Assembly: GCF_017068395.1 (NCBI RefSeq)
Contig: NZ_CP070619.1
Coordinates: 7,502,001-7,566,000, forward strand
Origin: Rhodococcus pseudokoreensis
GTDB taxonomy: Bacteria; Actinomycetota; Actinomycetes; Mycobacteriales; Mycobacteriaceae
Direction of reading: 5' to 3'
Length of the DNA stretch: 64,000 bases
Shown: positions 16,457 through 24,748 of the stretch, one piece after another
Numbering within the stretch: the first letter of the stretch is position 1
Layout of the letters: every line of letters begins with the position of its first letter
Translations under genes and position numbers: made by a program
Notes under the pieces: generated by a model
What the model was told of the DNA's origin: nothing
The model's input: only the letters and a program-made list of their open reading frames with translations
Databases searched by the model: none

Positions 16457-17515
16457 ATGTCCACACAGCAAGATCTGGACCTTGCCAGTCACAAGGTCGT
16501 CCACGACGAGCGGGTGAAGGAACAAAAACGCCTGCAACGGCTGCTGGTACGCCCGGAAGTCGGGTCCCTGTTCGGTGCGATCGCGATCTTCATCTTCTTC
16601 ATGATCGTCGCACCCCCGTTCCGCAGCCCCGAGGCCCTGGCCACCGTCCTCTACGCCTCCTCCACCATCGGGATCATGGCCTGCGCGGTCGCGCTGCTGA
16701 TGATCGGCGGCGAATTCGACCTCTCCGCCGGTGTCGCGGTCACCACCAGCTCCCTCGCGGCGTCGATGATCGCCTACAACCTGCACCTGAACCTGTGGGC
16801 CGGCGCCGCCCTCGCCCTGGTGGTGTCCCTCGCCGTCGGATTCTTCAACGGCTACCTGGTGATGAAAACGAAGATCCCCAGCTTCCTGATCACCCTGAGC
16901 TCGTTCCTGATGCTCACCGGCATCAACCTGGCGGTCACCAAACTGATCACCGGGCAGGTCGCCACCCCCAGCGTCTCCGACATGCAGGGCTTCGACTCGG
17001 CGAAGAAGGTATTCGCGTCCTCCTTCGTGGTCGGTGGGGTGTCCGTCCGGATCACGGTGGTGTGGTGGCTGCTGTTCACCGCGATCGCCACCTGGGTGCT
17101 GTTCAAGACCCGGATCGGGAACTGGATCTTCGCCGTCGGCGGCAACCAGGACTCCGCCCGCGCCATCGGCGTGCCGGTCACCAAGGTCAAGATCGGGTTG
17201 TTCATGACCGTCGGGTTCGCCGCCTGGTTCGTCGGCATGCACCTGCTGTTCTCGTTCAACACCGTCCAGTCCGGGCAGGGAATCGGCAACGAGTTCCTGT
17301 ACATCATCGCCGCGGTCATCGGCGGCTGCCTGCTCACCGGCGGCTACGGCACCGCGATCGGCGCCGCGATCGGCGCGTTCATCTTCGGGATGACCAACCA
17401 GGGCATCGTCTACGCCGGCTGGAACCCGGACTGGTTCAAATTCTTCCTCGGCGCGATGCTGCTGTTCGCGGTCATCGCCAACAACGCCTTCCGCAACTAC
17501 GCCGCCAAGAGGTGA
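16457..17515 (+). CDS. ABC sugar permease (CUT2)
   Basis: This 352-residue integral membrane protein forms the channel of the importer. It belongs to the branched-chain/ribose-type permease family, shown by the conserved loop LMIGGEFDLSAGV near residue 90. Further signs are about ten hydrophobic segments and a cytoplasmic contact region (GNWIFAVGGNQDSARAIGVPV) for the ATPase. The long charged N-terminus (about 40 residues) precedes the first helix at SLFGAIAIFIFFMIVAP. It ends 5 bases before the ATPase gene, and a GGAGAGGA ribosome site precedes its ATG. Confidence 0.85.
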   Translation: MSTQQDLDLASHKVVHDERVKEQKRLQRLLVRPEVGSLFGAIAIFIFFMIVAPPFRSPEALATVLYASSTIGIMACAVALLMIGGEFDLSAGVAVTTSSLAASMIAYNLHLNLWAGAALALVVSLAVGFFNGYLVMKTKIPSFLITLSSFLMLTGINLAVTKLITGQVATPSVSDMQGFDSAKKVFASSFVVGGVSVRITVVWWLLFTAIATWVLFKTRIGNWIFAVGGNQDSARAIGVPVTKVKIGLFMTVGFAAWFVGMHLLFSFNTVQSGQGIGNEFLYIIAAVIGGCLLTGGYGTAIGAAIGAFIFGMTNQGIVYAGWNPDWFKFFLGAMLLFAVIANNAFRNYAAKR

Positions 17516-17520
17516 CCGGT

Positions 17521-18336
17521 ATGAGTACCACCGAACAGATCCCCGTCGACACCGAACCCGGTGGAGGCGGCAAGATCCCGCTGATCGAACTCAAACACGT
17601 CGGCAAGCAGTACGGCAACATCATCGCCCTCGAGGACATCAACCTGCGCGTCAAGGCCGGGGAGGTCACCGGTGTCCTCGGCGACAACGGGGCCGGCAAG
17701 TCCACCCTGATCAAGATCATGGCCGGCCTGCACCAGCAGAGTGCCGGGGACCTGCTCGTCGACGGTGAGGCGCTGACGTTCGGGTCGCCGAAGGAGGCCC
17801 TGTCCAAGGGCATCGCCACCGTCTACCAGGACCTGGCGGTGGTGTCGCTGATGCCGGTGTGGCGGAACTTCTTCCTCGGCCAGGAACTGCGCAAGGGCCC
17901 GCTGCGGTCCCTCGACTCGAACGCGATGCGCGCCACCACCAAGGAAGAACTCCACAAGATGGGCATCGACCTGCCCGACGTCGACGCCCCCATCGGATCG
18001 CTGTCCGGTGGTCAACGCCAGTGCGTGGCGATCGCCCGGGCGATCTTCTTCGGCGCCCGCGTCCTGATCCTCGACGAGCCCACCGCCGCCCTGGGTGTCA
18101 AACAGTCCGGGATGGTCCTGCGCTACATCTCCGCCGCCAAGGAACAAGGCTTCGGGGTGGTGTTCATCACCCACAACCCGCACCACGCGTACATGGTCGG
18201 CGACCACTTCGTGCTCCTCAACCGCGGCCGCCAGAAACTGGACTGCACCTTCGACGAAATCAGCCTCGAAGAACTCACCCAGCAAATGGCCGGCGGCGAC
18301 GAACTCGAAGCACTCACCCACGAATTGCGGCGTTAG
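17521..18336 (+). CDS. ABC sugar importer ATPase (single nucleotide-binding domain)
   Basis: The 271-residue cytoplasmic ATPase drives the importer. Walker A is GDNGAGKST near residue 58, the Q-loop is VYQDLAVV, the signature is LSGGQRQCVAIARA, Walker B is VLILDEPTAALG, and the switch histidine is FITHNPHH. Most CUT2 importers such as RbsACB use one ATPase with two fused domains. This one has a single domain of normal length and so should act as a homodimer, as in the FrcA-like subgroup. It is last in the operon and is followed by a strong terminator. Confidence 0.85.
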   Translation: MSTTEQIPVDTEPGGGGKIPLIELKHVGKQYGNIIALEDINLRVKAGEVTGVLGDNGAGKSTLIKIMAGLHQQSAGDLLVDGEALTFGSPKEALSKGIATVYQDLAVVSLMPVWRNFFLGQELRKGPLRSLDSNAMRATTKEELHKMGIDLPDVDAPIGSLSGGQRQCVAIARAIFFGARVLILDEPTAALGVKQSGMVLRYISAAKEQGFGVVFITHNPHHAYMVGDHFVLLNRGRQKLDCTFDEISLEELTQQMAGGDELEALTHELRR

Positions 18337-18348
18337 GCACCGACACGA

Positions 18349-18388
18349 CGAAGCGCCCGGCTCCCCCGCCGGGCGCTTCGTTCGTTTT
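18349..18388. terminator. Strong hairpin terminator between convergent genes
   Basis: Perfect 13-base arms CGAAGCGCCCGGC (18349-18361) and GCCGGGCGCTTCG (18368-18380) enclose a 6-base loop and are followed by TTCGTTTT. It ends the ABC operon on the plus strand and could also serve the convergent transporter gene. Confidence 0.85.
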
Positions 18389-18397
18389 CGGAGTGGA

Positions 18398-19798
18398 TCA
18401 GACCCGTGCCTTGGCCTTCGCTCTGGTGAGCGCGACGTCCTCCTTGTCGAGGTCGAGCAGCGGGGTGCGGGAGTTCTCCTTGGCGGTGGAGGCGGACGCC
18501 GCGGCGATGAGCGCGCAAACGGCGGTGAAGATCGCCACCGGCACCCAGTTCTTGGGGTCGCCGCCGCGGAGGGCCTGGGCGATGGTCGGTGCGAAGCCGG
18601 CGAGAGCGAAACCGAGCTGAGTGCCGATCGCCATGCCGGAGTAGCGAACCCGCGAGGAGAACATCTCTGCGTAGAACGCGGGCCAGATGGCGTTGGTGCC
18701 GGCGTAGACGCCACCCATCAGCAGGATGCCCGCCAGGAAGATCATGGCGACGTTGCCGGTGCCGATCGCGGCGAAGTACAGGAAGATTCCGGCGGCCGAA
18801 CCGATCGCGCCGCCGATGAACACCGGCTTGCGGCCGATCCGGTCGGACAGCATGCCGAACAGCGGCTGCGAGACGAGGGCCACCGCGTTGGCGGCGATCG
18901 CGACCCACAGCATGGTGGTGCGGCTCATCCCGATCTCCGGGGTGGTGGCGTATGCGAGGCCGAACACGGAGAACACGGTGCTGACGACGGCGATGAAGGC
19001 GCAGAAGACGACGCGCAGAACGTCGCGCCAGTGCGTGCGGAAGAGATCGACGACGGGCAGCGGGGCGGGCGCCTCGTCGAGGGCCTCCTTGTTGGCGATG
19101 AAGATCTCGGGCTCTTCGAGCTTGCGACGCACGATGTACGCGACGACCAGGACGAGCAGGCTGCACCAGAACGGCACGCGCCAGCCCCAGCTGTAGAGAG
19201 TCTCGTCGGGCAGTGCCGCGACGGGGATGAACGCGAGGCTCGCGACGATGAAGCCGGCCTGGGTGCCGGTGAGCGTCCAGCTGCAGAAGAAGCCGCGGCG
19301 GTGAGCGGGGGAGTGCTCGAGGGTGAGGGAGCCCGCACCCGACTGTTCGCCTGCTGCGGAGACGCCCTGGCAGATGCGCAGCAGCACCAGCAGCGCCGGG
19401 CCGACCATCCCGGCGGTCTCGGAGGACGGGAGACAGCCGATGAGGAACGTGACGACGCCCATGAGCACCAGGCAGAACATCATCACCTTCTTGCGCCCCG
19501 CCCGGTCGCCGAAGTGTCCGACGAACACGGCACCGATGGGACGCGCGATGTAGGAGATGCCGAACGTCGCCAGCGACAGCAGCAGCGGGTTCTTCGCGCC
19601 CTCGAAGAACACGTGCGGGAACACCAGCGCGGCAGCCGAGGCGAAGATGTAGAAGTCGTAGTACTCGAGCAGGCTGCCGAAAAAGGCGGCCTTCGCGGCC
19701 TTCTTCGCGTTGGTGGGATCAGCGTTGGGGTCGACGGACGAGCGGCCTGTGCCGTCACCGTTGCGACCGGAGGCGCCGGTGCCGTAGTCGATGGTCAT
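18398..19798 (-). CDS. MHS-family MFS transporter, possible shikimate/quinate importer
   Basis: The 466-residue protein has 12 predicted membrane segments and the metabolite:H+ symporter signatures: AAFFGSLLEYYDFYIFASAA at the first helix, HFGDRAGRKKVM in loop 2-3, and LLRICQGVSAAGEQSGAGS in helix 4. It belongs with ShiA, ProP and KgtP. The ATG at 19798 is preceded by CAGGAG 5 bases away; an in-frame extension upstream has no support. A TetR regulator and a shikimate/quinate-dehydrogenase-like gene follow, so an alicyclic acid substrate is the best guess. Dicarboxylates or betaines are the alternative. Confidence 0.75.
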   Translation of the reverse strand: MTIDYGTGASGRNGDGTGRSSVDPNADPTNAKKAAKAAFFGSLLEYYDFYIFASAAALVFPHVFFEGAKNPLLLSLATFGISYIARPIGAVFVGHFGDRAGRKKVMMFCLVLMGVVTFLIGCLPSSETAGMVGPALLVLLRICQGVSAAGEQSGAGSLTLEHSPAHRRGFFCSWTLTGTQAGFIVASLAFIPVAALPDETLYSWGWRVPFWCSLLVLVVAYIVRRKLEEPEIFIANKEALDEAPAPLPVVDLFRTHWRDVLRVVFCAFIAVVSTVFSVFGLAYATTPEIGMSRTTMLWVAIAANAVALVSQPLFGMLSDRIGRKPVFIGGAIGSAAGIFLYFAAIGTGNVAMIFLAGILLMGGVYAGTNAIWPAFYAEMFSSRVRYSGMAIGTQLGFALAGFAPTIAQALRGGDPKNWVPVAIFTAVCALIAAASASTAKENSRTPLLDLDKEDVALTRAKAKARV

Positions 19799-19921
19799 CG
19801 ATACTCCTGGGGAGCGAGGAATGTGAACACTGGCGGCCCGAAACGAGCAGGTGTTCGTAGGTCGTACAAGCAAGGTAACCCAGGTCACAGGCTCGAGTCA
19901 ATAATGGTCGAAATGGTTAGT

Positions 19922-20599
19922 TCATACTTTCCCGGGCTGCTGCAGGTAGGCCAGGACGACGTCGCCGATCATCGCGCGCAGGTGGGGACGGTTCTCCGCG
20001 CCGGTGAGATCCCAGTCGAACAGGGCCTTGAACGTGTACCGATTCGCCACCCGGAAGACGCAGTACGAGCTGATGAGCATGTGGATGTCGAGCGCCGTCG
20101 TGTCGGTGCGGAAAATGCCCGCGTCCTGCCCTCGCTGGAGGATCCGATCGAGAGTGCGGATCGCCGGCGCCTGCGTCTCGGGGAGGCCCTCGGCCTGGAC
20201 GAGGTTGACCCCGCGATTGGTGTTCTCTATCGCGACGAGGCGAATGAAATCGGGGTGCGCCTCATGATGGTCGAACGTCAGCTCGGCGAGCGCCCGGATG
20301 GCCTCGGCCGGCTCGAGGTGGTCGACGTCGAGTTGGGATTCCTCGTAGCGAATCTCCTCGTAGGCGCGCTGCAGGACCGCCCGGTACAGGCCGTCCTTGT
20401 CGCCGAAGTAGTAGTAGAGCATCCGCTTCGTGGTGGCGGTCTTCGCCGCGATCTCGTCGATGCGGGCCCCGGTCAGGCCCTTGTCGGCGAATTCCGTCAT
20501 CGCCACCTTCAGGATGTTCTCCCGGGTCTTCTCGGGATTGCGCGTGCGCTTGGCTGCCTGCTTCTCGGCGGGTGCGCCCGTGGTCTCGCTTCGTGTCAT
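19922..20599 (-). CDS. TetR-family regulator
   Basis: This 225-residue repressor-type protein has an N-terminal helix-turn-helix at about residues 22-70 (ILKVAMTEFADKGLTGARI, then EIAAKTATTKRMLYYYFGDKDGLY). A C-terminal ligand domain with the TetR_C features (HPDFIRLVAIENTNRG) follows. I prefer the ATG at 20599, which has AGGAG 9-10 bases upstream; the frame extends a further 30 codons into the promoter. It is divergent from the dehydrogenase gene and lies upstream of the transporter gene on the same strand, so it probably controls both. The ligand is unknown. Confidence 0.8.
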   Translation of the reverse strand: MTRSETTGAPAEKQAAKRTRNPEKTRENILKVAMTEFADKGLTGARIDEIAAKTATTKRMLYYYFGDKDGLYRAVLQRAYEEIRYEESQLDVDHLEPAEAIRALAELTFDHHEAHPDFIRLVAIENTNRGVNLVQAEGLPETQAPAIRTLDRILQRGQDAGIFRTDTTALDIHMLISSYCVFRVANRYTFKALFDWDLTGAENRPHLRAMIGDVVLAYLQQPGKV

Positions 20600-20709
20600 T
20601 CCTGAAACTCCTGCCTGTGCTGTCTTCCGCGCGGTATGGAGGTATGCTACCGTGACATAACTCACTAGATAGTTAATTAGTTCTCGCACCCCTCCCGGAA
20701 GTGATCCTC
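20600..20709. promoter_or_regulatory. Divergent promoter tetR / shikimate dehydrogenase
   Basis: The gap contains an AT-rich, partly palindromic stretch at 20659-20682, where AACT (20659-20662) mirrors AGTT (20679-20682) and ACTA (20664-20667) mirrors TAGT (20678-20681). This contrasts sharply with the GC-rich surroundings and is a reasonable operator for the TetR protein. Confidence 0.4.
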
Positions 20710-21624
20710 ATGACCTCTCGTGACCTCGATGCCCCCAACGCCCGCCCGTCCTACCTGTGCGGTCTGATCGGCACCGGGATCTCGAAATCGCTGACCCCGC
20801 CGCTCCACGAGGCCGAGGGTCGCGCGCAGGGCGTCGGGTACGTCTACCGGATCCTCGATCTCGACACCCTCGGCATGGGCGTCGAGGGACTGCCACGGCT
20901 CCTCGACGCCGCCAGGCTCCTCGGATTCAACGGGCTCAACATCACGCATCCCTGCAAGCAGGCGATCATTCCGCTGCTCGACGACCTGTCCGACGACGCC
21001 CGCAAACTCGGCGCGGTCAACACGGTCCACATCGACGGCGGACGCCTGATCGGCCACAACACCGACTGGTCCGGCTTCGCCCGCAACATGGACGAGGGCC
21101 TCGAAGGCGCGCCCATGAACCGTGTCGTGCAACTCGGGGCGGGCGGGGCCGGGGCGGCCGTCGCCTACGCCGCCCTCACCCGGGGCGTCGGACACTTCAC
21201 GATCATCGACGCCGACGCCACGCGCTCGACGGCACTGCGCGACTCGCTCGCCGCACTGTTCCCGGACCGGAAGATCGTGGCAGGCGACCTCGCCGCGACT
21301 CCCGCCGCGGTCGGTGCCGCCCAGGGCCTCATCCACGCGACGCCGCTCGGCATGGCGCACCATCCCGGCATGGCGCTCGACGCCGCGCTGCTGCGCCCCG
21401 ACCTGTGGGTCGCGGACGTCGTCTACCGTCCGGCCGAGACCGAACTCCTCCGCCGCGCCCGCGAGATCGGCGCCCGGACTCTCAGCGGAATCGGCATGAC
21501 CATCGGTCAGGCCGTCGACTCCTTCCGGATCTTCACCGGCCTCGAACCGGACGCCCAGCGGATGCGTGAGTACATGGGTCTGCTGTTGCAGGCGGAGGAC
21601 GCCGCCGCGCTCGCGGGCGCGTAA
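20710..21624 (+). CDS. Shikimate/quinate dehydrogenase-like protein
   Basis: The 304-residue oxidoreductase interconverts shikimate or quinate and the 3-dehydro acid. Substrate-site motifs are SKSLTPPLHEAEG, GFNGLNITHPCKQ with the catalytic lysine, and GHNTDWSGF with the catalytic aspartate. The nucleotide-binding loop is QLGAGGAGAAVAYA, followed by IIDADATR: an acidic residue after the second strand suggests NAD+ rather than NADP+, as in catabolic quinate/shikimate dehydrogenases. A GTG at 20701 is possible, but the GGAAG at 20696-20700 suits the ATG at 20710. Context with a transporter and regulator also favours catabolism over aromatic amino-acid synthesis. Confidence 0.75.
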   Translation: MTSRDLDAPNARPSYLCGLIGTGISKSLTPPLHEAEGRAQGVGYVYRILDLDTLGMGVEGLPRLLDAARLLGFNGLNITHPCKQAIIPLLDDLSDDARKLGAVNTVHIDGGRLIGHNTDWSGFARNMDEGLEGAPMNRVVQLGAGGAGAAVAYAALTRGVGHFTIIDADATRSTALRDSLAALFPDRKIVAGDLAATPAAVGAAQGLIHATPLGMAHHPGMALDAALLRPDLWVADVVYRPAETELLRRAREIGARTLSGIGMTIGQAVDSFRIFTGLEPDAQRMREYMGLLLQAEDAAALAGA

Positions 21625-21641
21625 GAGCCCCGCCTGCCACC

Positions 21642-22151
21642 GTGGCGCAGACTGTCACGGTGAGGTTATTGCTGCTGGCCGACACTCATGTCCCGAAACG
21701 GGCGCGAGACCTGCCCGTCCGGGTGTGGGACGAGGTCGACCGCGCCGACGTGGTGATCCACGCCGGCGACTGGGTCGACCTGCCCACATTCGAGGCGCTG
21801 CGGTCGCGCTCGGCGCGGCTCGTGGCGTGCTGGGGCAACAACGACGGCGACGACCTGCGCGCCCTGATGCCGGAGCGGGCCGACGTGACCCTGGCCGGAG
21901 TGCGCATCACCGTCGTGCACGAGACCGGGGCTTCGGCGGGCAGGGAGAAACGGATGTCGGCCGCATACCCGGACACTGACGTCCTGATCTTCGGGCACAG
22001 TCACATTCCCTGGGACACCACCACCGAAACCGGTCTGCGACTGCTGAACCCGGGATCGCCGACGGACCGCCGCCGTCAGCCGTACTGCACGTACATGACC
22101 GCCACCGCCCGCGAGGGGGAACTCGGCGACGTGGAGTTGCACCGGTTGTGA
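21642..22151 (+). CDS. YfcE/MJ0936-type metallophosphoesterase
   Basis: This 169-residue protein has the compact calcineurin-like fold with all metal motifs in order: LLLADTH, VIHAGDW, CWGNNDGDD, VVHET (in place of the common HGH), and FGHSHIPW. The C-terminal LLNPGSPTDRR is also typical of the family. Such enzymes hydrolyse phosphodiesters, and the natural substrate is usually unknown. It starts with GTG 17 bases after the dehydrogenase and may be co-transcribed. No functional link with the neighbour is evident. Confidence 0.8.
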   Translation: MAQTVTVRLLLLADTHVPKRARDLPVRVWDEVDRADVVIHAGDWVDLPTFEALRSRSARLVACWGNNDGDDLRALMPERADVTLAGVRITVVHETGASAGREKRMSAAYPDTDVLIFGHSHIPWDTTTETGLRLLNPGSPTDRRRQPYCTYMTATAREGELGDVELHRL

Positions 22152-22200
22152 CCGGTCCGCGTGACGGCAACTCGGAATGGTCGACCGAACCGAATGTCCC

Positions 22201-23253
22201 TCAGTAGGCCGCCAGCGGGATCACGTCCGCGGTACGCCCGTGCGGATCGAGGACGTGCCCGCCCCTCTTGTACGTATGCATCGTGATGAACCTGTCTGCA
22301 ATCACGAGGGAGGGGATTTCGCGCGTCAGGGCGTTCTCGAATGGCGCTATTTCACCAGCCGCCCGAAACCACATGGTGGCGACGATTGACGACGTCCCTG
22401 TGACGGCCTCGACTACACGGCATCTGGGCATGCGTCCCAACAGGTTTCCCGCGGTGTTCAGATCACCTGGCGGAACGGTCATCATGAAAGTCGTCGGCAC
22501 GATGGGCCCGAGAAGTTCGGGAGCCCCCTCGCAGCGCAGGGCGACCCGGCCCGAGTCGACCAGTCTCTCGATTCGGCGGCGCGCGGTCGGCCCGGTCGTC
22601 CCGCACCGGGCAGCGAGATCGGTCCAGGATTGGCGACCGTCCGTCGCCAAGATGTCGAGCAGAGTCCGGTCGAGGTCGTCGAGCGAGGGCGGCGCAGTCC
22701 TACGCGTGGAGGGCGTCGACCGCTGCAGACGAGTGGACTGTTCGAGGTCCAGGGCCTGCACTCGCCAGCGTGAACCCTCCCGGTAGGTGGTCAGTGCAAC
22801 CATCGAGGTGACCGCCGTGATGCCCTCGATTCGTTCGATCCGGTCGTCGAGAAGGCGAGCGAGATCTGCGAAGCCGGGAACGAACACGTCGAGAAGGAAG
22901 TCCGCGACACCGGTCGTGCTGGACACGGTCGCCACAGCCGGTTCGGCGACCAGTGCCCGGGCTACGTCGCGCTTCGCTTGAGGTCTGCACTGGACGGCCA
23001 GAAACGACGCACATCCGTGACGAACGAACGCCGGGCCGGGAACCACGGCAACCCATGCGGAACCGCGTTCGGTCAGCAACTTCCATCTTCTCGCGAGTGT
23101 TTTCGGAGTGTGTCCGAGCGTCTGGGCCAGCTCCGCCCAGTCGACTCGGGGATTGAGTTGGAGGGCGTCGGTGATGGTGAGATCGAGCTCGGTCGTCACC
23201 TCTGGCGTTACATCCGGCATTGTGGAGGGCCTCTTCTGTGAGAAACCGGTCAT
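22201..23253 (-). CDS. Tandem-module Lrp/AsnC-type regulator
   Basis: At 350 residues this is about twice the length of a normal Lrp protein and contains two helix-turn-helix plus RAM-like modules in one chain. Module one has LDLTITDALQLNPRVDWAEL, then HTPKTLARRWKLL, then a regulatory beta domain. Module two begins near residue 195 with LDDLDRTLLDILATDGRQSW, followed by GTTGPTARRRIERLVDSG and a second beta domain. The start may be the ATG at 23253 or the one at 23220. It is divergent from an MFS-hydrolase-ammonia-lyase operon and is its likely regulator, sensing an amino acid or derivative. Double-module Lrp proteins occur in actinobacteria. Confidence 0.75.
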   Translation of the reverse strand: MTGFSQKRPSTMPDVTPEVTTELDLTITDALQLNPRVDWAELAQTLGHTPKTLARRWKLLTERGSAWVAVVPGPAFVRHGCASFLAVQCRPQAKRDVARALVAEPAVATVSSTTGVADFLLDVFVPGFADLARLLDDRIERIEGITAVTSMVALTTYREGSRWRVQALDLEQSTRLQRSTPSTRRTAPPSLDDLDRTLLDILATDGRQSWTDLAARCGTTGPTARRRIERLVDSGRVALRCEGAPELLGPIVPTTFMMTVPPGDLNTAGNLLGRMPRCRVVEAVTGTSSIVATMWFRAAGEIAPFENALTREIPSLVIADRFITMHTYKRGGHVLDPHGRTADVIPLAAY

Positions 23254-23341
23254 CTTTCCAGATTAGTGAGGCGCGCCACCGAGAGTTGTCGCAGCGCGGG
23301 TGCGCAACCTGGAACAACCAGGCTCAGCGAAGTCGAGGTCG

Positions 23342-24748
23342 ATGATGCGAACAATATCGGTTGTGGGTGAGGACCTGAGAAGCAGACGGCTCCCGCTCGG
23401 GGCACTACTGGGCTCGATGGCCACCGTCGAGTTGCTCAGCGGTGTCACGCAGGGCTATCTCACACCACTGCTGCCTTCGCTCGGCGACAGCCTCGAGATC
23501 ACGGCATCGGGACAGACCAGGATCTATCTGCTGTCTCAACTGGCGTTCGCGATCTGGACGCCGCTACTCGCCAAACTGGGCGATACGTTCGGGTACCGCC
23601 GCTTTCTCCGCCTCTCCATCGCCCTGGTCGCTACCGGGTCGCTGATGATGGCGATCTGGCCGAGTCTGCTGACGATCTCGGTCGGTGTCGTTCTCCAGGG
23701 TGCGGTCGTGGGCTTCATGCCGCTCCTGATCGGAATCCTGCGACACCAGGCGCCGGCGAGTCGTCGCACGGGAGTCGGCCTGCTGGTCGGCGTCCTCACC
23801 GCGGCGGTCGGCATCGGCGGTGTCGTGTCCGGCTCCCTCAGCGAGCAGTCGGCGACACTCGGGCTGTGGGTCGCGGTACCGGTCGCCGTCCTGGCGGTGA
23901 TCGCCGGCTTCCTGCTTCCCGATGGTGCTCCGCGGTCGGGCGGCCGTATTCCACTCGTGTCCTTCGCCCTGCTCTCGCTCGGCCTGGCCGGTGTGGTGGC
24001 AGCGCTGTCGCTCGGTGCGGACTGGGGATGGACCTCAGGAGAAACGATCGGATCGATGTCTCTGGGTGTCGTCGGTCTCGCCGGATGGATCGGCGTCGAC
24101 TCGGCCTCGAAGAGTCCGATGGTAGACCTCCGCCTGCTCGTCCACCCACCCGTGGCCGTCGTCTCCGGAGTCACCTTCTGCCTGGCCTTCTCGACGATCG
24201 GCTTCTTCGGTGCGAATGCGGTCTTTCTCGGGTCTTCGCCGGACGACAGCGGATTCGGTCTCTCCTACGGGCCTCGTTCGATTGCGCTTGTCGCACTCGC
24301 ACTCAACGTGTTCGCGCTCGCAAGTTCACTCTCCACATCGACGATGCTGCGCCGGCTCGGTGAACGGCAGACACTTGCCCTGTCGGGTGCTCTGATCGCA
24401 GCCTCTTTCGGGAGTTTGCTCCTCTGGCATACGACGGCGTTCCAGTATCTCGCAGCCATCGCCCTGCTCGGCGTCGGTTTCGGCGGCTACCAGGCCTCGA
24501 CGCGCGCCCTGTGCGTCGAATCGGTGCCCGACCGCGAGACGGCCATGGCGGCGGGAATCAACGAACTCGCGCTCTCGATGGGTGCGGCGATCGGAGCGGC
24601 TACTGTCGGCGCAATCCTGTCCGCGACCAGTACTTTCGCGGGTGTCACGTTGCAGTCCTACGTCTGGCTGTGGTGCGTGTGTGCAGCGGTCGCGCTCGTG
24701 GGGGCCTGCCTCGGACTGTGTTACCGCAAGGGAGCGAACCTCTCATGA
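23342..24748 (+). CDS. MFS transporter (probable importer of the adjacent catabolic operon)
   Basis: The 468-residue protein has 14 or so hydrophobic segments and MFS signatures: SGVTQGYLTPLLPSL in the first helix, LLAKLGDTFGYRRFLR as motif A, and GFGGYQASTRALC near the end. I use the ATG at 23342, preceded by GAGG; a GTG at 23300 would give a 14-residue longer protein. Its stop overlaps the start of the amidohydrolase gene (ATGA). The coupling to two degradative enzymes suggests uptake of their substrate rather than drug export. Confidence 0.7.
   Translation: MMRTISVVGEDLRSRRLPLGALLGSMATVELLSGVTQGYLTPLLPSLGDSLEITASGQTRIYLLSQLAFAIWTPLLAKLGDTFGYRRFLRLSIALVATGSLMMAIWPSLLTISVGVVLQGAVVGFMPLLIGILRHQAPASRRTGVGLLVGVLTAAVGIGGVVSGSLSEQSATLGLWVAVPVAVLAVIAGFLLPDGAPRSGGRIPLVSFALLSLGLAGVVAALSLGADWGWTSGETIGSMSLGVVGLAGWIGVDSASKSPMVDLRLLVHPPVAVVSGVTFCLAFSTIGFFGANAVFLGSSPDDSGFGLSYGPRSIALVALALNVFALASSLSTSTMLRRLGERQTLALSGALIAASFGSLLLWHTTAFQYLAAIALLGVGFGGYQASTRALCVESVPDRETAMAAGINELALSMGAAIGAATVGAILSATSTFAGVTLQSYVWLWCVCAAVALVGACLGLCYRKGANLS

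Noticed and set aside
18095..20605. 836-codon plus-strand frame across the ABC ATPase end, the MHS transporter and tetR
   Set aside because: It runs in the wrong frame through the ATPase gene, through a strong terminator and antisense to two recognised genes; no motifs.
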